Shown piece by piece: positions 16,434 through 28,749 of a stretch of DNA of 64,000 bases. The position numbers and the translations under genes were made by a program. This DNA comes from Cichorium intybus (Eukaryota > Streptophyta > Magnoliopsida > Asterales > Asteraceae). Numbering within the stretch: position 1 is the stretch's first letter; each line of letters opens with the position of its first letter. The notes below the pieces were generated by a model that searched no databases, was not told the origin of the DNA, and saw nothing but the letters and a program-made list of their open reading frames with translations. The DNA is taken from positions 66,803,966 to 66,867,965 of the forward strand of contig CM042010.1 in the NCBI GenBank assembly GCA_023525715.1, given 5' to 3'.

Positions 16434-16447
16434 TGGTATCAGAGCTG
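16434..16447 (+). other. Primer-binding site, tRNA-iMet type
   Basis: TGGTATCAGAGCTGG one base after the LTR, complementary to the 3' end of plant initiator-Met tRNA, the usual Ty1/copia primer. Confidence 0.9.
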
Positions 16448-17355
16448 GTTTGTTTTCTTGTGATTTGATATATACTGTTTATTTGATCATGGGGTTTTCG
16501 AAAATAAACCCTTGGGAGGCTTAATTTTCGTCCATGGTGGCTAGGGTTTCAAAACCCTAGCCTCCCCTGCCTTATCTGCGAATTGCATGCTGCCTAGAAT
16601 ACTTGGTTGTTATTTTTGGTAACTAGATCTTCTGAATAACTTGAACCTTTAGTCCTTGCATGTTAATTTCGAGATTTTGGCTAGGGTTTCCTAACCCTAG
16701 CCGCCACCCTTGGTTCCCCCCTTGATTTGCTTGCCTTTTATAAGTAGGTTGTTATTTATGGTAATTATTGGATAATTAAATAACTAGAACCCCTTATCTT
16801 TGCATGCTGATTTCGTGACCTAGGGATAAGGGTTAGGAAAATTAATTTGATTAATTTTTGTGATTCCCTTATTAGATTTAATTAGTTTAATTAAATTGTT
16901 TAATTAAAATACCAATTAAATCACTTAAAGAATTAATTAAATTTTCGAAAAATAGAAATAAATTTGCGAAAATTCTTTGAAAATTAATTCTAAAATATTT
17001 TAATTAGATTAAAATATATCTTATATATTTATGATTAAAAGTTAATTATTTATATATAAGAAAATTGGTTAGTCTTACCGCTAGTAGGCCTCATTCACAA
17101 AACTGTCCTATAAAGAGGGTATAAGGCGACTGCTTATAAAATGGCTGTCTAATGGGTATCTACTCTTACCCACCGCTCTCCTGGTCAGTCGAGTGTCGTT
17201 AGCCGAACGGGTTTGATAGAACCGCTAAGCCTCTTAAAGTATAATGCTATAATTGAAAGTACTAGAACCTTGAACAAAACCCAATCTAGTTACTTTAGGT
17301 TAAAAAATGTGAATTGGTGTTAATCCATTGAATTGCACATTGCACTTTGTGGAAC

Positions 17356-17391
17356 GTTGGTGGAGCGTGTGTGGTTTATCGGCACACCAAC
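17356..17391 (+). repeat. Conserved-loop hairpin, copy 1
   Basis: Inner stem GTTGGTG with CACCAAC (7 perfect pairs) closes a 22-nt loop (17363-17384) starting GAGCGT and ending TCGGCA. Outside it CTTTGTGGA pairs with TCCACAAAG, then CATTGCA with TGCAATG across an unpaired ACT on the 3' side. Confidence 0.8.
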
Positions 17392-17435
17392 TGGGGTCCA
17401 CAAAGACTTGCAATGGGTTTCTCGATTTTGTCATT

Positions 17436-17471
17436 ATTAACGGAGCGTGTGTGGTTAACCGGCACGTTAAT
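17436..17471 (+). repeat. Conserved-loop hairpin, copy 2
   Basis: Inner stem ATTAACG with CGTTAAT (7 perfect pairs) closes a 22-nt loop (17443-17464) with the same core, GTGTGGTTAACCGGCA. An outer TCTCGA/TCGAGA helix also has ACT before its 3' arm. Confidence 0.8.
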
Positions 17472-17800
17472 TAGAGATGGAAATCGACTTCGAGAGTACC
17501 AAGCTAATTTGCATGGTTATTCACACCCGGTTTGTGATCCTCGGCATCCCAGTCACAAACAGTGGGGCACATCCGAGACTAAACATGACATTGAACAGTT
17601 CAATGTGTCTCAACAGATCTAGGAATTTCATAAGATGAAATTGATAAGTGCATTATCTACCTTAATGACCATTATGTTGTGATTACGGCATCCCTCTTCA
17701 CACCATAGTTGGGGTATTTTGGGTCCTAGCCTTAATAAATAATATATTGGGTAATCATTTAAAAGGATAAATGAAACTAATAAAATTCTGGTTATTGTAG

Positions 17801-18640
17801 ATGTCTGAATCAAGTGTCTATTCTCCCCCTTCTCCTCCTTCACCCATTTCTGAGAGCATCAGAAAGCACCTGCTTAATATGGAAAGGCTGACTGGCCTTA
17901 ACTGTACGGAATGGCTTCGCAATTGGAGACTGGCTCTCGGCATTGCGGGAAAGCTTCATCTCACCGAGTATCCGATCCCGGTTCCACAGGAACAAGTCAT
18001 CATAAATAGTTCTTATGATGAGGGTAACTTCTTAGTTGATGTATCCGAAGAAATTCGTGACCTCATGTTGTTGACCGTTGACCCTGAATTCCGCAAGGAT
18101 TTTGAATCCTTAGGGCCATATGAGTTAATGCAATTGGTTGAGGAAATGTTCCGAAAACCGGTCGAAGAGGAACGAGCTAGGATCTTCAAAAGACTTGCAG
18201 AGTGTAAGTTAAAAGAAGGAAGTAGCATCAATTCGCATTTTCTTCAGATTGAAGCATACATAGGCGAATTGTACAAACTTGGTTATACCATGAGTCAGGA
18301 GTCGAGTGTTAACACTCTACTCGCTTCACTGACTAGTAAGTACGATCTGTTCATTCAGACGTACAGAAAGGAAGACCAGAAAAAGACCTTAATGGAAATG
18401 CGTCCACTGTTGACTTTATACGAGTCACTCTTGGACAGGCATAGCTCCATTGGTTCAGCTACTTCTGGATTAAGTATAGTGGAAAGACGCAGCAAGAAAC
18501 GATCCAGATCGTCTGGATATGTCTTAAGCTGGGAATCCACAGAATCGGATACAGTCGCAGAAAGATTGAAAGACGCTCCAAAGTCAAAAACTTTTGAAAG
18601 CTCAGGTATATCTAAAAACCTCAAAACTCCTGTTCCATAA
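17801..18640 (+). CDS. Copia-type gag protein, 279 aa
   Basis: Uninterrupted frame from the ATG in GTAGATGTCTGAATC. Residues ~25-70 (NMERLTGLNCTEWLRNWRLAL) match the N-terminal part of Ty1/copia gag (UBN2/Retrotran_gag type: 'L.G.NY..W...'), and ~100-200 carry the helical core ending in a conserved LLASLTSKYDLFI-type segment. The tail is Ser/Lys/Arg-rich (KKRSRSS) and has no CCHC zinc knuckle, which full-length copia gag usually has. Gag forms the retrotransposon particle and packages RNA. No protease follows in frame or by shift. An intact gag in an otherwise non-coding element suggests either selection on gag or recent insertion. Confidence 0.82.
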   Translation: MSESSVYSPPSPPSPISESIRKHLLNMERLTGLNCTEWLRNWRLALGIAGKLHLTEYPIPVPQEQVIINSSYDEGNFLVDVSEEIRDLMLLTVDPEFRKDFESLGPYELMQLVEEMFRKPVEEERARIFKRLAECKLKEGSSINSHFLQIEAYIGELYKLGYTMSQESSVNTLLASLTSKYDLFIQTYRKEDQKKTLMEMRPLLTLYESLLDRHSSIGSATSGLSIVERRSKKRSRSSGYVLSWESTESDTVAERLKDAPKSKTFESSGISKNLKTPVP

Positions 18641-19028
18641 TTCCTTGATGCATAATGTGATAGTCACATTTTGGTTTGTATGCAGGGAATGAGTAAGGTA
18701 CGGGACATTGGCGCATAGGAGCACATTTGGATTGGATTTCCGGCTCATGCAGTTTTGAAGTTTAGTTAGATATTGAAATATTGTTATTAGCTTTTAGATG
18801 CGTATGACACTGTCTATCATATAGTACATTGTGCCAGGATTTTTGTTTTTAATAAAATTGTCAATTTTCTTTTAACACATGTTGTTTGAAATATCCTTGA
18901 AATGTTGTATGATTGTGTTGAATGCATAATTAGTAATAACTTGAATGTTGAATGCATCCAAAGTGTTTGGATTTTAGGAATTGTGTCCTTTTATGATTGT
19001 TAAGATAAGTATCATAAGAATCAATTCA

Positions 19029-19275
19029 ACCAAAGGTCCAGTTGGACAGGACCTTGGAATCACTTGACTTAGAGTCACTTGATGAGTTGAGTTCTTAATG
19101 TGCTAAGAAATGAATCAACCAAAGATCCAGTTGGACGGGACTTTGGAATAATTTGGCTTAGAGTCAAATGATGATTAAGTTCTTTATAAAGCACATGTGG
19201 CAAGAAATGAATCACCCAAAGATCCAAAGGATAGGATTTTGGAATCAGCTGACTTAGAGTCAACTGAAGATTGCA
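19029..19275 (+). repeat. Three ~95-bp repeats with a central stem-loop
   Basis: Each unit reads roughly 'ccaaagatccagttggac', then a TTGGAAT block, then TGACT-TAG-AGTCA or a variant, then 'tga'. The base pairs beyond the central stem differ between copies but stay largely complementary. Spacing is about 90-105 bp. Confidence 0.7.
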
Positions 19276-20403
19276 AGTCTTGAACAGAATTAACAAAGTC
19301 ATAAGTTTACATAGAGATGTAAAGAGATTGAGATTAGAAGCAACGAACACATCAGTTGCTGTGTATTGCTCGAATCTCCGAATAGAACACAATTGTTTGT
19401 ACTTCACAATATTTGTCAGTCGGTATGACGAATATGACCTCGCTTATCAGAATAAGCGATTGGATTGAATCTTTGAACAGTTCAAGGACTTCAAAGGAAG
19501 GAAAAGACCCACAGAACCTGAGTGACAACATAAACTGGGAAAATGTTTCACAGTTTATTTCCTTCCAAGAACATTTATAGTGATAATGTATCTTAGGGAA
19601 GATGATGGAGCATTGGTCGAAACAGTTCGATCATCGATGTATGAGATACATTGTCAAATTAGTTTCCCGTAAATTAAATACCATACCAGTCAGACCATAT
19701 AAACCATATTCCGACCACATCTAATACTAAGTAGGTTTTGCAGACATTGTCTGAAATGTAAAGCTGGGATTGTCTCACTTGTATATTAAGGGTCCACGGT
19801 CTTGTAGTGTTCGTCCAAACCTCATGAATAGCCTGAACCTAATCAGAAATGTCGTTTCACTAGCTATCCCGCTGTACCTGGAAAAGAAAGAGCTCTTTTA
19901 GAAAGAACTCATATTCTAAGGAGACAGTGGGAGTTGGGACTGTCCTGAATGAGTTCAGGATTAGCCAAGTGAAATAACCTTTAGTCATCGCTAGGCTTAG
20001 AGCAGAAATCAGATTTCTGTTTTAATACTGACATTACCTTCTCTTGACCAGTAGTACTAATCACCGTCATAAGTAGTTATGATCGGGGTGACATACCGAA
20101 TAGTGGTAAAACACTATAGTTGGTACGGATTTTTAACCCGACTACTTGGAAGCATTGGTGAGCCCGGTTGATGCCAATTAAGAGAACTTTAGGACGAGAT
20201 ACAGTCCATGTGACAGTTTGATTGATTTTACAACTGGTCTTAAAACCAGTGGGAGTAATCATCAAAAGAATCCAATATGGACAGAAACGTACCTTCAGAA
20301 CATCTGGTTGAGTGAGACGATACTCAAAGTCATGTAATTGACTTCGAGAGAAGCGCTCTCAATAGAAGATGAGATTCGAAATGATACTGCATAATGTAAG
20401 TCG

Positions 20404-20437
20404 TTAGTGGAGTGCGTGTGGATCACCGGCACACTAA
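20404..20437 (+). repeat. Conserved-loop hairpin, copy 3
   Basis: Stem TTAGTG with CACTAA (6 pairs plus a G-T) closes a 22-nt loop (20410-20431) with core GTGTGGATCACCGGCA. Outer ATACTG-CATA pairs with TATG-C-CAGTAT, one base bulged. Confidence 0.8.
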
Positions 20438-21357
20438 TAGGAACTCACAAAGAATATGCCAGTATAAAGGTACATGGGCCCGGGATTTTCCTGCGGGCAT
20501 CTCGCAAGAAAGGATATTCAGATTCTCGGAGTATACCAAAGGATTGGATTTTGAGAATGAGCTGAAAGATATCCATTAAGATTTCAGAAAGGTTTGGATT
20601 CTCAAAATATACCAAAAGCTCTGGATTTTGTGAATAGTCCATAACCGTGTCAAAGCCAGTGGGAGTATTGCTGTTGTCTATCTCAATATGTGTGTTACAT
20701 ACTGTTTCTAGGAAACGTCTCTTTTCATTACAAAGTGTAATGACTTGGTGTTAAGAAACGGATCGCTATGAAAGACTTAATAAAGATACGGCATGCTCGG
20801 GTGGTTACAAACGACTATGAGATAGATCGAAACTCTGCCAAGATGATCTCGATAAGACTCAAGATGCATAGCTCAGGAAAAGAGTTTCCTATCATTGCAA
20901 AGTGTAATGATTTGGCATACAAAGAAGGTGCAGCATACTCACATAATCCATAGACATCTATCAGATAGATGTTGTCATCAGTATAGAACCGGCCATAGTA
21001 AGCATGATCTTGATAAGATTCAAGATGCATGAGAAAAAGTCTCCGAAAGGATATGGTTATTAAAAGTCGTGACACAAGGATTATAAATAATCCTAAGATT
21101 CCAAAAGGGTTTGGAATAGGACTAGATCGAATCCAACAAGTTTCTTGGATCGATCAGAAGTGTCATGAACATGTCTTGATGACTTAATGCTTAGAGCATA
21201 GTGAGTCAGATTCAGGATATGACCTGGCTGAGAATACTCAATGGATGTTGTACATACGTGAGAAATCATTGGAAAATGATTAGGGTGAATGTTGATAACA
21301 ATTTGAAAAGAGTTTTTCAAATAAGGACTTAATGGTTAAAGAATTTCGTTGGCATTC

Positions 21358-21389
21358 CGATGGAGCGCGTGTGGCTCACCGGCACATCG
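21358..21389 (+). repeat. Conserved-loop hairpin, copy 4
   Basis: Stem CGATG with CATCG (5 pairs) closes a 22-nt loop (21363-21384) with core GTGTGGCTCACCGGCA. Outer ATTTCG pairs with CGAAAT. Confidence 0.78.
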
Positions 21390-21441
21390 TAACACCTCGA
21401 AATAGTCTTAGGGTGCAGTCATGTAGACTTAAGATCATGAG

Positions 21442-22747
21442 CTATGCAGTTATCGCGGTCGGAAATCAAATAGCGGTCAATGACCGATATTCGAAATCGC
21501 GGTTCTCGCGGTGGTATAGCGGTGGTACAGCGTTTTTTTATATTATATATAATTTTATATTATATCAGTAATACATCTAATTTCTTATTGATTATTGCTA
21601 ATTAACTAGATTTTTTTATTCATTAACAATCACTATGTAAACATATATACAAAATTTTCTTTCAAGCATTTGACCAAACACCTTGAATGCATATATCTTC
21701 ACCCATTTTTTATATATGTTCTTGATATAGCTTCAACCATTTTTATACAAGGAAACTAAGCTAGTCGAGACAAAACATCCCAACAAAATACAAATCCACA
21801 TACATATCATTAAACATATATACAAATACACACACAATTCGAAGCAGGTATCACAAATTGAAGCAGGTTCTGTGATCGGTTTTCCATGGAATCGAAGCAG
21901 GTTCCAACAGCAAATTGATTCTAAAAATGCAAATCGATGTTAACGAAATGCAAATCGATGTCTGCAATCAAACTATTAACGAAATGTAAACTGAACTAAC
22001 TCGAACCTGAACGAGTATCAATCGATGTGAAAATTGATTCGGGATTGGACTTTGGAGTTCGAACCTGAACGGATGTGAAAGGAAGAAAAAGAACAAAGCT
22101 AATTGAAGTCGAGAATGAAGCTAATTGGAGTTCGAACTCGAACCTGCAATCTCGTCGGTTTCACTTAGTTTCCACAAGAATGAAGAAAGGAAGAAAAAGA
22201 ACGAGAATGAAGCTAATTGAAGTCGAATCCACAATCCCGTTCTTGTCTGCAATCCCGTGGTCAAGAATTGAAATCACGAACTGATTGTTGTCTGCAATCC
22301 CATGGTCATCGAGAAGAAGAATCGAGGCATCGAGGAGAAGAATTGAAGTAAGAAGTATTGTTCGGTGGTTTAAATCTATCCCACATCGCCTCAAAGAAAG
22401 ATGTATTGGGTATGACTCTTATTATAAATAGCAAGCTTGGTCAAGAGACTCAACCACTGAGCTGAGTGTGACTGGGTTCAAACCTGGTTCTAATTGGCTT
22501 AGTCATTGGGAGTGCCTTTGGGTGAACCCTTGTGTAAAATTTCAAAATTTTTAATTGTTGGTCCAAATCGATATAACGGTTTTTTTACTGGTATACCGGT
22601 TCTATTTTCTCGGTAAATCGCGGTATTTATCGGCGATAATAGCGGAACCGCGATAACTAACCACTAAATGGCATCGCTATTTTGCCTGGAAGCGCGAACC
22701 GCGATACCACCGCTATACCGGTGGTATAGCGGCGCGATTGACTGCAT
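21442..22747 (+). mobile_element. Non-autonomous MULE inserted in the gag-only element
   Basis: 1306 bp, flanked by the perfect 10-bp duplication AGATCATGAG (21432-21441 and 22748-22757). Ends are inverted and imperfect: CTATGCAGTTATCGCGG on the left against ATGCAGTCAATCGCG from the right, and both have GC-rich sub-terminal 'ggtatagcggtgg' blocks. Duplication length and long GC-rich ends favour the Mutator superfamily. No transposase. The interior has a duplicated 'ggaagaaaaagaac' segment and an snRNA-type promoter pair (22378-22430). Confidence 0.82.
22378..22430 (+). promoter_or_regulatory. snRNA-type promoter: USE plus TATA
   Basis: ATCCCACATCG (22378-22388) is a perfect match to the plant snRNA upstream sequence element RTCCCACATCG. 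TATAAATA lies at 22423-22430 with 34 bp between them, the spacing of RNA polymerase II-type plant snRNA promoters (polymerase III types have about 10 bp less). The downstream sequence is not U1, U2, U4, U5 or U6 as far as I can read, so it may be an snRNA-like non-coding gene or a captured promoter. Confidence 0.6.
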
Positions 22748-22757
22748 AGATCATGAG

Positions 22758-23770
22758 AACCATGGAAAGTCATAGTACATAGAATGGAGTTGTTATGACA
22801 TTGACGGTATGACCAAAATTGAAATATCATCGGATGAAGTGTATAAATGTATAACATTTGAATACATAAAAAGAGTAAAAGGTCAAGTAGACATAGATAC
22901 ATAACAAGAATTAAATAGTTTAAAAGGAATCTAGAAACCGATAATAGTTTATGTAAAATCCGACTTGGTGATTACCTCGTGGAGACTTGGTAATTAGGCA
23001 ACAGTAGCCACCAGTCAGATTTTAAGTTTCAATTTTGCATGTTTCACTTCCCGAATAATTTGATTATTCAAAAGGTCCACAGTCGCTCATACTTTTCGGG
23101 AGTAAGTATGAACGAAGACTGTCGTGAGTTGTTTTGTAGATTGTCTAAGGAGTTAGACATTGCAGTAAGACTGCTACAACATTCACGAGTACCTAGAAAT
23201 AGAGATTTGAGTATTGGATAAACCCGCGCTCAACAGATTGCTTCATGGATTACATCACGAGCAATGTTGAGACGATAATATCGTATGATCTTGAAGCGGA
23301 GACATATGAGTTGAAATTTACGAATCGGTTGTGCATTGATGATGCGAAAACGCATCGGTAACTCGATGTTACAAACGCATTGTTGTGTACGATTTGATAA
23401 GTAAAAGACACAACCATATGAGTCAAAGCTTATTTGTTCCTTGACCCTGATGGGAAACAGATATCTGTAGGCCGCTCGATGATTTTGAAGTTGACTTAAG
23501 TGCTGGCCAGCCTGGACTAAATTGATGTGTTCAATTAGAAGTCCGAAAGTCATAAGCAGAATCGGAAATCGGGAAACAGAGTATCGGACAGAGATTGATC
23601 TCAATCCATGTCTCGTGTCTGAAAATATCTTGTTGGACGAAGTATCATATGATCACTTATCTTTGGACGGAACTGACTAGGTCAGAGTTCGGCAACAGTT
23701 TCTAGGAAGCTGCAGGTTGTTTATTAATCAGAAGATAAATTAAAGTCATAGACTTATCCAAGTGGGAGAC
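22758..23770 (+). other. 3' non-coding interior of the gag-only element
   Basis: No supported gene. Ends in the polypurine tract AAGTGGGAGAC (23760-23770) directly before the 3' LTR. Confidence 0.7.
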
Positions 23771-24533
23771 TGTTGGATTAGGTGTCTAAGCCATGACTTT
23801 ACAACTATATTTATCTTGTTAATTGAAGCAAAGTCCATTTGGGTTGCCCTCATAGCTGGAGGTCAGGATAGAGTTCAGTAGATTAAAAGGTTGATTTATT
23901 AATTGTGTAATAAATCAATAGAATTAATCAAATGGTTTATTAATATATTTAAGTGTTAATATATTAATTAGAAACTATAATAATTAATTGAGATTTAATC
24001 TAGAATTAATTGGATTTAATTTAGTGATTAAATTAATTAATTAAAAGTGTGAGGACTAGTTTGTATTTATTCAATTGTTGAATAACTAGCAAAGAGAAGT
24101 CCAGGGGCCAAAAGTGGCGCCACCCTTGGAGGCTTCTCTAGGGTTGGCGAAAACCCTAATTAGGGTTTAGGGATCTGGTCCAAGTGGTCAACAGGCTTGC
24201 CCACTTGGAGGCTCCTTAGGGTTTCAAGTGTAACCCTAGGAGGCTATAAAAGGAACCCTCTGGCTCCCCATTATTCACGCAAACTTCAACCAATATTACT
24301 ATACTGGACTGTCTTCTCCATTGCTGTGGGTATGACTTGCATCTGAGGCAGGATACTTTTGCTGCTAGCTTCAAGAACAAGATTCAAAGGTTGGTTCTTC
24401 TGATTTGAACTTTAAAAATAATAGTTGGCCTTTAGGTTTTAGTTTATTATCTTCATAGAAGAAAACATAGATCTTTCTAGGGTTGCATGTGAACCATAAG
24501 ATTATTTTGTGTTCATTGTTTGCTGGAAAACCC

Positions 24534-24537
<4 letters not shown>
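23771..24537 (+). repeat. 3' LTR of the gag-only element
   Basis: 767 bp, same ends and length as the 5' LTR, only scattered single-base differences. Followed by TA repeats. Confidence 0.92.

Positions 24538-24628
<91 letters not shown>
24538..24628. repeat. (TA)n tract 9
   Basis: Uninterrupted TA repeats between the 3' LTR and family F. Confidence 0.97.

Positions 24629-26363
<1,735 letters not shown>

Positions 26364-26435
<72 letters not shown>
26364..26435. repeat. (TA)n tract 11
   Basis: Uninterrupted TA repeats at the left edge of the large element. Confidence 0.97.
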
Positions 26436-26439
<4 letters not shown>

Positions 26440-28749
26440 TGACTTCATGTAGGATCATCAAATATTGTGAGACATGGGGACAAAATCAGCACCATTCATT
26501 TGGATTATCCTACAGCTCAGATTAATTGACCAATTTCCATTAAAAAAACGGTGGCAATTTTGAAATTATAAGGAACTTATGGATTAGTGAAAAAGGCGAA
26601 AGGGCCAATTGGTAATTTCCCCTTTCTTATTTCCTTGATCACTGGAATCGTATTTTCCTTCTCTTCCTACCATCTTTGACGGTAAAACCCTTGTTTGAGA
26701 AATCAATCGAAGCTACAGATTATTGAAACGAGAACGATCGAAGCTGTGGATTCAAATTCTATTATCGAAGGAATGACATTTCATCAGTGATCGGTAAGCT
26801 ACGCTTTCACATTCTTGTTCCAGAAAAATCGATTTCTTTCACCAATGTTCTAATTTTTTTTGCTAAAAACCTGAAATCTCATTCAAGATTGCATTTTTCT
26901 CGACCTTATGTACTAATCAAAACCTAATGTAATGTTAATTTGATTCTAGTTCCATAAATCGTTTTCTTTGATTGCTGTGTCAATTTTTTCCGCTAAAACC
27001 CTAAATTCTCATTCAAGATTACATTTTTCTCAACCTAATGATGCTGTAGTTCCATCTTTTAGTACTATAGCATTATACTTCTAACTTTTTCTCTATCGGG
27101 ACAATATACATTGAAAAATACACAAACCAGATGACATTCTGTTGTTCATTAACTCTTTCTGAACCGGAAAAATGTGCCAATTTTCATTTTCTTATACTTT
27201 CAGAAATGCACAAACCAGATGACAATTTGCAATTTATATATCCATCTTGATTATTATTTTTAATTAGATATAGGAACATGTTTAGTTTGCGAAATTGTTT
27301 TGTTATGAAACTCTGAACTAAAATTTCTTTAAGTACATCCATATGAAAGTTTGTTTAGTTTAAAATTCATAAAAATGATTTGTATGCTAAAATTATATGT
27401 ACAATTCTAATAGAATATTCATATAGTATTTTCTAAAAATGAGTCTATATACTTTGGATATAACACTTATAGAATTTAAAAGTTGTTGATGTACTTGAAA
27501 ATTTGATGCAAGGGTATCAAACAGAATGACTAAATCAAAAGCTAGAAGATCTATTGAAACAAATGTCAAAGGTATATCATTAAAAGGAATATTGTATTGT
27601 TAATGAAAACCAAAATGTTTGCTTGAATGTGCAGAAATCAACAATGAAAATAAAGAGCTTGGTCCAAGTGTAAGTCAACACATCAATGATGATAAGACCA
27701 ATAAGAATGATGATGGTAAGTTAAACTTAAATATAAATTCTATTGTATTGTTTTTTTACAAACAATAGCTTCTAATTCATAAAAACTCTGCCATGCTATC
27801 TATTTTTTGATATTCTATTGTAATATTTTTCAATTACAAGGAAAAATAATAGATTAACAAGACTGAAAAAAGACTGAAATATCAACTGAAAATAAGCTTA
27901 AAGGTAATCTAAAACACTTTAATTCATTTTTATGCTTTTTAATCTAATAGAATATTTACTAATATATTAATTTTCTATAGATAAAATTCATGAAAGGAAG
28001 AAGAAGAAGAAACCAAAACAGAATGTTGTAATGAAAAAGTAGAATAAGTCTCAAAAGAAATTACATGACGATAAAAGGAAAGGAAAGAGAAAGGTAAAAT
28101 CGGAAAAAAAAAAATTCCAAAGGAGGTAAAGCAAAGAAGAAGCAAAAGACTTGGAAAGCCATATACAATAGCTTACCATCAATACATACTAGAATGAAAC
28201 CAATGGCACTTTTCAAAGTTGTGAGCCATCTAACTCCACAACAGAAGGAATGTGTTGTTCAGATGGGATTTAAATCATTATTAAGGTTAAAAGTAGAGAA
28301 CATTCCACTAAAGTTGTCTCGATACGTCCTTTCCCAATATGATGATGAAGATCATTGCATAATAGCTGGTGATTCAAGAATACGGATAACAAAAGAAAAG
28401 ATTCATAAAATGTTTGGTCTGCCAATGGGAGGAAAAATCTTGTTAGAATTAGACAACCAAGAAGAACGTCCCACATATGGTAGATGGTGGGCACAATTTG
28501 AACAATATTTCAAAAATTCAATGAACTATAAAAAGCTTATAAGAAAATCAACAAAAGTTGATGATATTTTCAAATTGAATTTTCTTTGTTTATTTATAAA
28601 CATGTTTTGTGAATCTGACATGATGGGGACGTGCAACATTCGATCGATTAAAAATTTGGCAACAGTGGATGATATTTCTTCGATAGATTGGTGTGAACAT
28701 ACTCTTCTTTAAAGAGAACAAAAAGAAAATGGAGACCGAACGATCCATA

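Larger units (their letters stand above)
18641..21431 (+). other. Non-coding interior of the gag-only element, hairpin-rich
   Basis: No gene. Contains the 3-copy stem-loop repeat (19029-19275), two related hairpins CATTAC-AAAGT-GTAATG (~20727) and CATTGC-AAAGT-GTAATG (~20894), and conserved-loop hairpins 3 and 4. Blocks such as 'gactcaagatgcat' recur diverged (20855, 21019), so the region looks built from old internal duplications. Confidence 0.6.

Noticed and set aside
17347..17622. 91-codon frame in the leader of the gag-only element
   Set aside because: It runs through the hairpin copies 1 and 2, whose stems vary freely, so protein conservation is unlikely; no domain.
22460..22560. Spliceosomal snRNA gene behind the USE/TATA pair
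   Set aside because: The sequence does not start like U1, U2, U4, U5 or U6 and I see no Sm site with confidence; only the promoter is reported.
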